From Niabella sp. (GTDB lineage: Bacteria; Bacteroidota; Bacteroidia; Chitinophagales; Chitinophagaceae), in the NCBI GenBank assembly GCA_027493055.1, contig JAPUDO010000023.1, positions 47,581-111,580 of the forward strand: a stretch of 64,000 bases of DNA. The letters run 5' to 3'. Below, piece after piece: positions 17,836 through 26,841 of this stretch; position 1 is the stretch's first letter, and every line of letters starts with the position of its first letter. The translations under genes were made by a program, and so were the position numbers. A model generated the notes under the pieces. The model had not been told where the DNA came from. It was given only the letters and a program-made list of their open reading frames with translations, and made no database searches.

Positions 17836-19410
17836 TTATTCACCTCCATAGCCCGGGTTCTGGACCAGTTTTCTGTTTGCATTGATTACGCTCCGGTTTA
17901 TGGGCCAAAGTATCCTCCTGGAGTCGCTAAAGCCAATTGCTTCTGCGGCAGGAGTACCGGCAGCTATCTGCCGTCTTTTCAATACCGGATCCATTATTTT
18001 TATCACATTGCCGGTGCGGACAAGGTCGAACCATCTTTTGCCTTCGCCCACCAGCTCCATCTGGCGTTCCTTAAGAATGGCATCTGCCAGCTCAGCCTGG
18101 CCGGCAACCGGCGCGCTGCCTGCCACATAGGCCGGGAGACCTGACCTTACCCGCACAAAATTCAGGTATTTCAGCGCGTTGGATGGATCGCCCGTAGCAT
18201 TCAGCGCCTCGGCATATAAAAGATATATATCCGCCAACCGGTATATTGGCAGGTACACAGGCGCTTCCCTTGAATAATATATTGCCAGCTCGGCTGTGGT
18301 AGATGCTTTGGTTGGATTGACAGGGGAAGCATACCATTTGATGAACCTGTCGCGGTTGGATGCAGTTGCGTCATTGCTTCTTGAATAGGGATCAATTGTT
18401 TGTTTAGAGCGGATATCAACGGCTGCAGGAGCCGCAACTGTTTGTGGGATCACCCAGTTGTTATAGAGGTCAATATCCATGACAATGGGCTTATTATTTT
18501 GCGTCCATGAAGTGTTCATACAGGCACATTCATTTTGCAGGAAATCCCAGTGAACGCTCCAGATGCCTTCAATACTTGTGTTGGGCACTGTAAACAAATT
18601 CTTCCATGTTGCCTGCGGCTGAAGGTTAGAGCCGCTTGCACCTGCATATACGGCGCCGGTTGGGCCTTTAGCCTTAAACAGGTTTTTCATCCAGATGATA
18701 GCATTGGCATAATCATGCTTCCACATATATACATCTGCAAGGATGGCACATATAGCCCCTTCGCCAAGCGTCCATACAGAAGGGGTTTGGTTCTTTACAA
18801 CCATTGCGTAGGCGTTGGTAAGATCGGGTATGATAAGCTCATCAATTACCTGGGCAGCCGGTACCCTGGGTTTTTCAAGTGTATCGGATAAGCTCTCCAT
18901 GGGGGTGGTCCATATAGGTGCATCGCCCCACACACGCACAATGTAAAAGTAACACATGGCGCGCATGGCATAACTTTCGGCCAGCGCTTTATTCATCACG
19001 TCCTGTGTAACACGACTGTCGGTTATTGCAGCGCCCGGAATGTATTTGATATTGGCATTAGCCCTTCCTATTACCGTATATAAGCCCGACCAGTCGGAAA
19101 ATTCATTGTCCGATGTTAGTGCATTCATAGTTATTTCGGTACTGGTGGTTGTAGTATAGGTTAAGAACCGATCAAAATTATCAGAACGGTAATCGCCCCA
19201 GTACAGCGCTCTTTCCTTGGTTTGCGCTTCGCCCACCATTTGTTTCTGAAATCCTGAATACATGCCTGCAATGGCAGCATCTACATCATATTTGGTTTTG
19301 TAAAATTTGCTTTGGGCCACCTGCGATTGTGGCGAAAGATCCAAAAATTTATTGCAACTGAAACATACAGTAATCATACTGCAAACTATAATATAACTCA
19401 GCTTTTTCAT
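17836..19410 (-). CDS. SusD/RagB-family nutrient-binding lipoprotein
   Basis: This surface lipoprotein caps the SusC transporter and binds glycan. A lipobox is at CFSC (Cys19), followed by LDLSPQSQ, typical of SusD starts. The tetratricopeptide-like region holds AESYAMRAMCYFYIVRVWGD (about 140-160), and the C-terminal half has the conserved YRLADIYLLYAEALN and ILKERQMELVGEGKRWFDLV motifs. It is 524 residues, normal for the family. The gap to SusC is 14 bp and to the FAS1-like gene 72 bp. Confidence 0.96.
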   Translation of the reverse strand: MKKLSYIIVCSMITVCFSCNKFLDLSPQSQVAQSKFYKTKYDVDAAIAGMYSGFQKQMVGEAQTKERALYWGDYRSDNFDRFLTYTTTTSTEITMNALTSDNEFSDWSGLYTVIGRANANIKYIPGAAITDSRVTQDVMNKALAESYAMRAMCYFYIVRVWGDAPIWTTPMESLSDTLEKPRVPAAQVIDELIIPDLTNAYAMVVKNQTPSVWTLGEGAICAILADVYMWKHDYANAIIWMKNLFKAKGPTGAVYAGASGSNLQPQATWKNLFTVPNTSIEGIWSVHWDFLQNECACMNTSWTQNNKPIVMDIDLYNNWVIPQTVAAPAAVDIRSKQTIDPYSRSNDATASNRDRFIKWYASPVNPTKASTTAELAIYYSREAPVYLPIYRLADIYLLYAEALNATGDPSNALKYLNFVRVRSGLPAYVAGSAPVAGQAELADAILKERQMELVGEGKRWFDLVRTGNVIKIMDPVLKRRQIAAGTPAAEAIGFSDSRRILWPINRSVINANRKLVQNPGYGGE

Positions 19411-19424
19411 CTGTATATTTTTTA

Positions 19425-22400
19425 TTAAAAGTTAACGTTGATCCCAAATCCGTACTCCCGTCTTTTAGGATACTTGCCATTGTCATAACCCGGCTGCAAC
19501 ACATCGGAAGCACTGAATTCCGGATCGAATCCCCTGTAATTGGTCCAGGTAAGCAGATTGCTGCCATACACATAAACCATTGCTCCTTTCAGAAAAGCCT
19601 TTTTAGTAATACGGGCCGGTAACGTATAGGAAAGGCGCAGGCTGGACAGCCTTATAAAAGAACCATCCTCTATGAAGATACTGTTAGCATCTTTTTTCTC
19701 ATTTCCCCTGCTTTTAAAGTCGGGATAGTAAGGGTACTTGGCTATATCACCCTGCTTTCTCCATACATTATAAACCATTTCCGGGCTGCCTGCGCCAGTA
19801 GCTGTTGGATAGCTTTGTGCCCACAGCAATGCATTATACACATGCGATCCAAAGGAAGCATTGAACAGAAAGGACAAAGAAAACTGCCGGTAGGTAAGGT
19901 TATTAAATAAGCCCAGGTAAAATTTGGGCTGTGCATTGGCCAGCACCTGCCTGTCGCGGTCATCTATCAGGCTGTCTTTGCTTACATTTTCCCAAATCAC
20001 ATCTCCGCCAAGCAGCTTACCTGCCGGATCGTACATATTGTGCACGGCTCCTGTATAACGCTGTCCGTTGAAAGTGTAGACAGGTGATCCGTTTTCATAC
20101 AAAGGCTTTCCATTGTCGCCCAGCACCACTGTCAGCTGCTCCCAGTTGTCATTATATGCATTAGACTCATTCCATTGATATACGCCAAGGTTTCTCCATC
20201 CAAAGAAATTACCGATCTTTCCACCTTCCTCAATATACCATTTGTTGGCCACGATAAACGGTGTGCCATCGCCCAGCTTTTTAATAATACTCCTTTCAAA
20301 AGAAATATTTCCACCCACGTCCCAGGTAAGGCCCCTGTTGTCTCCTTTTGCAAGAATGGGCGTGCCTTTTACAGAGAACTCAATCCCCCTGTTTTCTATT
20401 GTACCGAGGTTGATCTTCACATTATCAAAACCAGTTTCCCCGGGGAGGTCTCTTTGGTACAAAAGGTCCTTTGTTGTTTTAATATAGTAATCTGCCGTAA
20501 AGGTCAGTCTGCCGCGGAAGAAAGTGAGGTCCAATCCTGCATTTTGCTGTATGGTTGTCTCCCAATGCACGCGCCCGTTTCCAAATGTAGGTGTGGTATA
20601 AGCCCCGCCTACTCCGGCGTAATTTCCTCCTGTGAACGTAATTTTATTCAGGTAATCGTTTGAGCCGATACGGTCGTTACCCACCTGGCCAACGCCTATC
20701 CTGAACCGGCCATCCGTAAGCGCCCTCTTTGCCCACGCCATAAACGGCTCGTCGGAAAAGCGCCATCCGCCTGAAGCTGAATAGAAGTTACCGTACCGCG
20801 ACTCGTTGCCAAAGCGAGAAGAGCCATCCCGGCGCAGAATACCAGCCAGTGTGTACTTTCCTTTATAGCTATAATTGCCCCTCGCAAATAAACTTGCCCC
20901 GGCGCTGCGGTCTGCATCCGTATAGGTTCTGGAAGCAGTGAGATAAGATGGCTGGGTAATAAATATTTCTTCGCTCACCACGTTGGAGTATTCAGAATGG
21001 GCCCTGTCGTAACGTCTTTTATCTGCGCTGACCCCCAGCACCGCTGACAGGCTATGAGCTCCGTTAAATGTTTTGCTATAGTTGAAAAATGACTGGTATT
21101 CCCATGAAAATGTTTTCTGTACGTCGTTAGAGCCATTGTTCTGGTCTTTATTGGCCGAAACATAGCGTGGTGAGAAAAACAGGTTCTGGCGGGTATCCAG
21201 CATGGCATTAAATGTGGTAGTGAAGAAAAGGGTTTTTGTGATCTTGTACTGCACCGAATTGCTGAATTGTATTGAAAAGCGATCTGTGTTATTTTTTTCA
21301 TATAAGGCGTTCGCTACAGGGTTCCGCTTAGAACCAACATAACTGGTTAATGAACCATCCGGGTAATAAATCAGCGAAAACGCAGGTCGGTCAAATGCAA
21401 CGGCAACCGTTCTTGCAATCGGCACTTCGTTGCCGGTTTGGTACATCATGGAAACATTGCTCACATACTTAAACCGGGGAGAAGCCTGGTATTCTACATT
21501 GCTCCTCAACTGCACCCGCTTTATATAGCTGTTAGAAATAATTGACTTATCATTAAGATAGTTCACCCCCGTGTAATAACTCAGCCCTTTCTGTCCGCCG
21601 CTCACCCCCAGGTTTATCTGTTGCCGGTCACCAAGATTACCGAGGAGGAGCGCCTGCAGGTCATTATCCGAGTTAAATCCGGGATTCAGTGAGTCTGTGT
21701 TTCCGCCTGTACTGCCGGTAGGACTTCTTTGCTGTATTCTCCTGAATTCACGGACTTCAGCAGAATTGGTCTGCGGCAGCTTATGTGCCAGCCGTCCGAA
21801 AATGCGGGAATAATTCAGGTCTATCCTCGGACGACCTTCCTTACCTTTTTTAGTTGTAATAATAATTACACCGTTTGCTGCCCGTGCACCATAAATAGCT
21901 GCCGAAGATGCATCTTTCAAAATCTCTATCTGATCAATGTCCATCGGGTTAATATTAGCCCCATCAGGTGTAATCACACCATCAACCAGATATAAAGGGC
22001 CGTTACCTCCGTTAAGCGTGGAAGCTCCCCGAATCTGAATTGAGCCTTCTGCTCCAGGCGCTCCACCACCATCGTTCACCACTAAAACCCCTGCTGCCTG
22101 CCCCTGCAGGGCATCATATAAATTGACCGGCTGCCGCTCTTCTATAGTTTTGGAACTGACAGAGGAAATAGCACCCGTTACATCCCGCTTTCGCTGGGTA
22201 CCATACCCGATAACTATTACATTATCCAGATCTGAAAGCGATTCTTCAAGGATTACATTTATTTCCCGTGCCTGACCTACAGGTTGTTCCAGATCACTGA
22301 ACCCCACAGCGGAAAATACCAGGATGCTGCGGGCATTGGGCACCTGGATACTAAAATGTCCTGATGAGTCTGAACTAACGCCGGTGCCTGCGTCTTTTAC

Positions 22401-22562
22401 CAGAACGGATGCACCGGTGATGGGATTTCCATTTTTCCCTTTTACCGTTCCGCTAACCCTGATGCTCTGCGCATACAAAATGCCGGAAGAACAAAACAGG
22501 AGAAAGTGGAAAGCAATAAGTCGGGACAAGATGCTCTTTGTTTTTTTTAAGCAATGTTTCAT
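19425..22562 (-). CDS. SusC-type TonB-dependent glycan transporter, head of the uronan/fucose PUL
   Basis: This outer-membrane importer works with the SusD encoded 14 bp downstream. The order is a signal peptide (SRLIAFHFLLFCSSGILYAQ), a carboxypeptidase-regulatory-like domain (VSGTVKGKNGNPITGASV), the transition NVIVIGYGTQRKRDVTGAIS, a plug with LYLVDGVI and AAIYGARAANGVIIITTKKG, and a 22-strand barrel ending YGFGINVNF. An in-frame ATG exists at 22646, but MKHCLKKTKSILSRL at 22562 gives a proper signal peptide and is preferred. There is no STN domain, so this receptor is not expected to signal through FecR. It opens a directon of eleven genes ending with GH29 and is divergent from the AraC gene. 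Confidence 0.95.
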   Translation of the reverse strand: MKHCLKKTKSILSRLIAFHFLLFCSSGILYAQSIRVSGTVKGKNGNPITGASVLVKDAGTGVSSDSSGHFSIQVPNARSILVFSAVGFSDLEQPVGQAREINVILEESLSDLDNVIVIGYGTQRKRDVTGAISSVSSKTIEERQPVNLYDALQGQAAGVLVVNDGGGAPGAEGSIQIRGASTLNGGNGPLYLVDGVITPDGANINPMDIDQIEILKDASSAAIYGARAANGVIIITTKKGKEGRPRIDLNYSRIFGRLAHKLPQTNSAEVREFRRIQQRSPTGSTGGNTDSLNPGFNSDNDLQALLLGNLGDRQQINLGVSGGQKGLSYYTGVNYLNDKSIISNSYIKRVQLRSNVEYQASPRFKYVSNVSMMYQTGNEVPIARTVAVAFDRPAFSLIYYPDGSLTSYVGSKRNPVANALYEKNNTDRFSIQFSNSVQYKITKTLFFTTTFNAMLDTRQNLFFSPRYVSANKDQNNGSNDVQKTFSWEYQSFFNYSKTFNGAHSLSAVLGVSADKRRYDRAHSEYSNVVSEEIFITQPSYLTASRTYTDADRSAGASLFARGNYSYKGKYTLAGILRRDGSSRFGNESRYGNFYSASGGWRFSDEPFMAWAKRALTDGRFRIGVGQVGNDRIGSNDYLNKITFTGGNYAGVGGAYTTPTFGNGRVHWETTIQQNAGLDLTFFRGRLTFTADYYIKTTKDLLYQRDLPGETGFDNVKINLGTIENRGIEFSVKGTPILAKGDNRGLTWDVGGNISFERSIIKKLGDGTPFIVANKWYIEEGGKIGNFFGWRNLGVYQWNESNAYNDNWEQLTVVLGDNGKPLYENGSPVYTFNGQRYTGAVHNMYDPAGKLLGGDVIWENVSKDSLIDDRDRQVLANAQPKFYLGLFNNLTYRQFSLSFLFNASFGSHVYNALLWAQSYPTATGAGSPEMVYNVWRKQGDIAKYPYYPDFKSRGNEKKDANSIFIEDGSFIRLSSLRLSYTLPARITKKAFLKGAMVYVYGSNLLTWTNYRGFDPEFSASDVLQPGYDNGKYPKRREYGFGINVNF

Positions 22563-22675
22563 AAAAGCAATTTTAAAAAGTACAATCGTTTGCGCAGATG
22601 CAATTAAAGCCGTTTTAAAGCCAAAACAGCCAACGATATTATCCATTCATTAAGCTATTTTGGCATTCTTATATT

Positions 22676-22691
22676 CATTATGTATATAATG
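22676..22691. promoter_or_regulatory. Inverted repeat CATTAT-N4-ATAATG between SusC and AraC
   Basis: This 16-bp inverted repeat with perfect 6-base arms lies in the 173-bp space between the divergent SusC (start 22562) and AraC (start 22736) genes, about 45 bp before the AraC start. It is a candidate operator serving either promoter. AraC proteins often bind direct rather than inverted repeats and the area is AT-rich, so the call is tentative. No clear TAnnTTTG box was found for either gene. Confidence 0.35.
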
Positions 22692-22735
22692 ATGTACATT
22701 CAACTTAGTAGTTGCCATAATGTAAAAAATCAAGG

Positions 22736-23599
22736 ATGGATCCTCACTTTTTAAAAGTCATCAATATACCAGGTACTTCTTTTAAGGTAAGGCGAGACCT
22801 GGCCCCAATTAATAAACGCTGGCATTGTCATGAAGAAATTGAGCTGATTTATATTATCAAAGGAACAGGCACCCTGCTGTTAGGTGATCATTTGCGGTTG
22901 TTTTCCGAAGGAACTATTTGCCTTATTGGTGCCCATGTGCCCCACTATTGGAGGTTTGATGACAAATATGATGCAACCGGTACGGATAGCATTGATGTGA
23001 TCGCCATTCATTTCACAGAATCCTTTTGGGGGCAGGAATTCCTTAAACTACCGGAAAACAGCATGATCCGGTTATTGCTGGAAAATGCCAAAATGGGCAT
23101 TCTTATTCATGGGGAAATTATGCCTGTTATTCACCTGTTTGAACGCCTGCTGAATGCAGAGAAACCTCATCGCATCATTTTATTATTGGAGCTGTTGTTG
23201 AAAATTGCAGAGTGGGATGAAATATCTTACCTGTCAACCGCCAGCATTCAGTTCAATATAGATATAGCGGAAGAAGTACGTATAAATAATGTTTATGAAT
23301 ATACTATCAGGAATTTTCGAAAAAAAATTCATTTGGAAGAAATAGCCAAAATCGCCTGTATCAGCGCAAACTCTTTTTGCCGGTATTTTAAGCAGCGGGC
23401 AAGAAAAAACTACTCACAGTTTGTAACTGAATTAAGAATTGCACATGCATGCGAATTGCTAACAAAAACAGACAGCTCCATCAAGTGGCTATGCTATGAA
23501 AGCGGGTTTAACAATTTCACCTCATTTCATAAAAGTTTTAAACAAATAATGGGTATGAGTCCGCAGGCATATCGCGAGCACAGAAACTTAACAGGTTGA
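22736..23599 (+). CDS. AraC-family transcriptional regulator
   Basis: This 287-residue cytoplasmic protein has an N-terminal cupin-like ligand domain (motif KRWHCHEEIELIYIIKGTG, 26-44) and a C-terminal double helix-turn-helix of the AraC/XylS type (about 185-283, with LEEIAKIACISANSFCRYFK and the signature SGFNNFTSFHKSFKQIMGMS). It has no sensor kinase or transmembrane part, so it is a one-component regulator rather than a hybrid two-component PUL sensor. Its position, divergent from the 20-kb PUL and 54 bp before the beta-helix gene, makes both likely targets. The ligand is unknown, probably a small sugar from the glycan. Confidence 0.93.
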   Translation: MDPHFLKVINIPGTSFKVRRDLAPINKRWHCHEEIELIYIIKGTGTLLLGDHLRLFSEGTICLIGAHVPHYWRFDDKYDATGTDSIDVIAIHFTESFWGQEFLKLPENSMIRLLLENAKMGILIHGEIMPVIHLFERLLNAEKPHRIILLLELLLKIAEWDEISYLSTASIQFNIDIAEEVRINNVYEYTIRNFRKKIHLEEIAKIACISANSFCRYFKQRARKNYSQFVTELRIAHACELLTKTDSSIKWLCYESGFNNFTSFHKSFKQIMGMSPQAYREHRNLTG

Positions 23600-23653
23600 C
23601 ATTCTCAATTCCATGAATATCCTTCAACAAATCAATATCAAAAATCATTAACA

Positions 23654-25153
23654 ATGTATAAAGTACTTTCCATAGTCCTGTTTCCCTGTATATCAGCTGC
23701 TTTTTGCCTGCCGCAATGGCGTTCGAAGTACGTGGAGCAGCAGCCGGACGGCAGCCTGGTATACCACCCGGATGAACAGGGCAATATTCTTCCGGACTTC
23801 AGCAAAGTGGGTTATAAAACGGGGAATGTTGCCATCCCCGACGTAGCCGTTGTAAAAACGGTAACGCCCGGAGCTGATGCTACGCAGCGTATACAGCAGG
23901 CAATTGATGAGGTGTCGGCTATGCCACTTAACCAAAACGGCTTCAGGGGTGCTGTACTATTGAAAAAAGGCGTTTATCCTGTTAGCGGCAGTATTTACAT
24001 CAGTACAAGTGGAGTGGTTTTGCGTGGCGAAGGCGATGCTACAATACTGGTTGCAAAAGGTAGCGATAAGCGGGCGCTGATACAGGTAAGCGGTAACGGG
24101 AATGTTAAGGAAGTAAAAGGAACACGCACAGAAGTTACCGACAGCTATGTTCCTGCAGGCAGCTTTACTGTAACAGTAGCTTCAGCAAAAAATTTAAAAG
24201 CCGGCGATCCCATCATACTGGAATGGGGCGCCACTCAGAAATGGATCGAAGATCTAAAAATGGACAAAATTATTGAGCGGCAGGGTACGCGCCAATGGCA
24301 GGCTAAAGACTACCGGTTTTTATTTCAGCGGAAAATTGTAAAAATTGAGGGGAATAAAATCATGATGGAAAATCCGGTTGTGATGGAGATGCAGCCAGGA
24401 TATAATACCGCTTCTGTTTACAAATACAGTTTTGATGGCCGCATTGAGCATACAGCAGTAGAAAACCTGCGTTGCGAATCGGAGTTTTCATCGGATACAG
24501 CAGAAGATCATTCCTGGACAGCAGTACAGTTCAACAAAGTAGAAAACGGATGGATACGAAATGTAAGCGCCAGGTACTTTGCCTTTGGTTGCGTTAACCT
24601 GGGAAAGTTATCAAAAAATATTTCGGTACTCGATTGTATATGTACGGATCATAAATCCGTTATTACCGGTGGCCGCAGGTATTCTTTTAATAACGATGGT
24701 CAGCAAAATTTATTTATGAATTGCATAGCCAGGGATGGTCGGCACGACTATGTAACCGGCGCTCAAACCTGCGGGCCAAATGTATTTTATAACTGTGCTG
24801 CGAGTGTTACCCACTCCGATATAGGACCGCATCACCGCTGGTCAATGGGCGCTTTATACGATAATATTATAACTGACGGAGAAATGAATGTGCGGGACCG
24901 GGGCAACTGGGGCAGCGGGCACGGTTGGGCCGGAGTGAACCAGGTTTTCTGGAACTGCACGGCAGGTAAAGCAGCTGTTGAAAGCCCCTGGGTAGGTGGG
25001 AAAAACTACGCTATCGGGCTAAAAGGGGAAAAAGTCCCCGGGAGGTTTCCAAACCGTCCGGATGGTGAATGGGAAGGACAGAACCAAAAAGAGCTGTATC
25101 CGGCATCATTATACATGGCTCAAATGAAGGCAAGAACATTAAAAGGCATGTAA
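23654..25153 (+). CDS. Secreted right-handed beta-helix (pectate-lyase-fold) protein
   Basis: This 499-residue protein has a signal peptide (1-18), a short N-terminal region, and a beta-helix beginning at about residue 70 with the GADATQRIQQAIDEV motif used by pectate-lyase-superfamily proteins to start the helix. Repeating turns follow (VENLRC, VENGWIRNVSARYF, SVLDCICTD, NLFMNCIARDG). Conserved-looking segments IGPHHRWSMGALYDNI and GHGWAGVNQVFWNCTAG could form the active site, but I do not recognise a defined lyase or hydrolase family. It lies 54 bp after AraC on the same strand and is a candidate endo-acting enzyme for the divergent PUL. Confidence 0.8.
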   Translation: MYKVLSIVLFPCISAAFCLPQWRSKYVEQQPDGSLVYHPDEQGNILPDFSKVGYKTGNVAIPDVAVVKTVTPGADATQRIQQAIDEVSAMPLNQNGFRGAVLLKKGVYPVSGSIYISTSGVVLRGEGDATILVAKGSDKRALIQVSGNGNVKEVKGTRTEVTDSYVPAGSFTVTVASAKNLKAGDPIILEWGATQKWIEDLKMDKIIERQGTRQWQAKDYRFLFQRKIVKIEGNKIMMENPVVMEMQPGYNTASVYKYSFDGRIEHTAVENLRCESEFSSDTAEDHSWTAVQFNKVENGWIRNVSARYFAFGCVNLGKLSKNISVLDCICTDHKSVITGGRRYSFNNDGQQNLFMNCIARDGRHDYVTGAQTCGPNVFYNCAASVTHSDIGPHHRWSMGALYDNIITDGEMNVRDRGNWGSGHGWAGVNQVFWNCTAGKAAVESPWVGGKNYAIGLKGEKVPGRFPNRPDGEWEGQNQKELYPASLYMAQMKARTLKGM

Positions 25154-25272
25154 CAATAGCCAGAACATTTACGAAACAGGCATTATAAAAGTAACGTTAA
25201 TTTTAGCTCTATAAAAATAGAAATTATAGTAACTTTTCATAACTTTTGTTCTTTTATAAAAAATCCATTTTG

Positions 25273-26121
25273 ATGAAAACATCCATTGTCAGGAGCCATT
25301 TTTTCGCCATCTTCCTTTTTATTGTATTGGTACATGTGGCAGGGAAAAGCAGTGCGCAACGCGCACTTATTAAAATATGGGAAACAACCGACTCTATCCC
25401 CGTACCCGAATCTGTACTTCCCGTACCCGGCAAAGAGGAGCTGTATGTTTCGCTGATTGACGGTAATGGAAATGAGAAAGACGGCAAAGGCGGGGTTGCC
25501 ATCCTCAATAAAGATGGAAGCGTTAAAAACCTGAACTGGGTGAGCGGGCTGAATGCCCCAAAGGGATTAGGCATTTATAAGAACAAATTATATGTAGCAG
25601 ATATTACCGATGTTGTGGTAATTGATACAAAAAACGGGAAGGTACTTAAAACCATTCCCGTGCCAGGGTCTGTCTTTCTTAACGACATTGCAGTTGACGA
25701 CAAAGGCATCGTTTACGTTTCAGATACCCGCGAAAAAAAAGTGCACCGGCTTGTTAAGGATATTCCTGAACTATACCTGGATAACGTCAGCGGCGCTAAC
25801 GGGCTGAAAGCTATTGGCAGCGATTTATATGTGCTTGCCGGGAAAGAGCTATGGAAGCTGGATAAGCATAAAAATAAAACAATTATTGCGGCTGGCTTTG
25901 AACAGGGCGGAGATGGTATTGAACCCGTAGGCAATGGCGATTTTATAGTTACCTGCTGGGCAGGGATTATTTACTATGTAAAGGCAAACGGGAAGTTTGA
26001 AAAACTGCTGGACGTACAGGGGAAAATGAACACAGCCGATCTTGCCTACGAGGCAGCCACTCAAACGCTTTATGTTCCTACTTTTAATAACTATAGCGTA
26101 ATAGCATTCCGGTTAAAATAA
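25273..26121 (+). CDS. Secreted SMP-30/NHL-like beta-propeller protein
   Basis: This protein of about 282 residues has a signal peptide (FFAIFLFIVLVHVAGKSSAQ) and a repeated pattern of beta-propeller blades (GLGIYKNKLYVADITDVVVI, IAVDDKGIVYVSDTREKKV, LKAIGSDLYVLAGKELWKL). This is the SMP-30/gluconolactonase or NHL class, whose members include sugar lactonases and simple binding proteins. The ATG at 25273 is preferred to that at 25246 because it starts the signal peptide cleanly. It lies 119 bp after the beta-helix gene, probably with its own promoter. A lactonase role for uronic-acid products is possible but not shown; the metal ligands were not identified. Confidence 0.75.
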   Translation: MKTSIVRSHFFAIFLFIVLVHVAGKSSAQRALIKIWETTDSIPVPESVLPVPGKEELYVSLIDGNGNEKDGKGGVAILNKDGSVKNLNWVSGLNAPKGLGIYKNKLYVADITDVVVIDTKNGKVLKTIPVPGSVFLNDIAVDDKGIVYVSDTREKKVHRLVKDIPELYLDNVSGANGLKAIGSDLYVLAGKELWKLDKHKNKTIIAAGFEQGGDGIEPVGNGDFIVTCWAGIIYYVKANGKFEKLLDVQGKMNTADLAYEAATQTLYVPTFNNYSVIAFRLK

Positions 26122-26123
26122 TA

Positions 26124-26223
26124 CTGCGAAACTTAAAGTTTCGCAGAGCCTGCTCTTCGCAACCTTGCAGCCGTTCTTCGGGACTTGCAGTCCCGAAGTG
26201 CTATTCTATCGCTTTTAGCGATA
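26124..26223. repeat. REP-like repeat block A (three hairpins) beside the RAYT gene
   Basis: This 100-bp block carries three strong hairpins: CTGCGAAACTT-A-AAGTTTCGCAG (26124-26146), CTTCGGGACT-TGC-AGTCCCGAAG (26176-26198) and TATCGCT-TTT-AGCGATA (26207-26223). A degraded TGCTCTTCGCAA segment lies between the first two. The same three elements, in the same order and orientation, recur on the other side of the transposase gene. Such paired palindromes are the usual partners of REP-associated tyrosine transposases. Confidence 0.85.
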
Positions 26224-26228
26224 ACAAA

Positions 26229-26786
26229 CTAAAGCAATAAATCAATTTCCATGACTCCTTTCCTGCCTTCATAGTTGATAGCGCTGCTGTACAGATAATG
26301 AGATGGTTCAGCAACCAGCCCGGCTTTTACGGGATTATAATGGATATAATTGAGCCTGGTTCGCAAAAAGCTTCCGGTATAAATCACTTCCGGGTGGTTA
26401 TTGCCTGTCCATACTTTAAAGTAGTCATTAGCATTAGTGCGCTTTGCATAAAACCCAAACAGGTACAAAAGCCAATCCCTCCGGCTTTCCGGTTCTTCTC
26501 CGATTGATTTGGTAATGGCTTTGCTGGTATGCGTTTTAAAATCACGTATCACATCACTTAAATTGCCTTCACGGGCTGTCCAGATTACATGTACATGGTT
26601 GGACATAATTACATAAGCGCCTATTTGCAACCCTTTGTGTGCCCTGCAAAACTGCATACTTGTGACTATAATATCCCTAAAACGTTGCCTGGAAAAAATA
26701 TCAATCCAGCCCATTATGGTAAACGTCAGGAAGTGAGTGGCAGACTGGTCCCTTATCTTGTAACCTTCGGCAAATTCATAGGTCAT
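26229..26786 (-). CDS. REP-associated tyrosine transposase (RAYT, Y1/HUH nuclease)
   Basis: This single-strand-specific HUH endonuclease is of the IS200/IS605-related RAYT class that handles REP palindromes. From the ATG at 26786 it has 185 residues. Visible features are the entry YKIRDQSATHFLTFTIMGWI, the HUH motif His64-Val-His66 in VIMSNHVHVIW, and the catalytic-tyrosine region LNYIHYNPVKAGLV, where Tyr150 is the likely nucleophile. An upstream ATG at 26831 adds 15 unlikely residues. The frame is intact, so the enzyme may be active. It is flanked by direct copies of a three-hairpin repeat, forming a REPtron-like unit of about 820 bp between the beta-propeller gene and a SusC gene. Confidence 0.93.
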   Translation of the reverse strand: MTYEFAEGYKIRDQSATHFLTFTIMGWIDIFSRQRFRDIIVTSMQFCRAHKGLQIGAYVIMSNHVHVIWTAREGNLSDVIRDFKTHTSKAITKSIGEEPESRRDWLLYLFGFYAKRTNANDYFKVWTGNNHPEVIYTGSFLRTRLNYIHYNPVKAGLVAEPSHYLYSSAINYEGRKGVMEIDLLL

Positions 26787-26841
26787 AGTGTAGCTTTTTA
26801 TAAATGTAATGCAAATTATTGCCAAAGGCAATAAAATAATT

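Noticed and set aside
2576-22562. Fucoidan or fucosylated chondroitin sulfate as the PUL substrate
   Set aside because: No sulfatase or sulfatase-maturation gene is present in the window, although both substrates are heavily sulfated.
26229-26786. A complete IS200/IS605 insertion sequence
   Set aside because: There is no tnpB or IS-type end; the RAYT motifs and flanking REP blocks fit a domesticated REP-associated transposase better.
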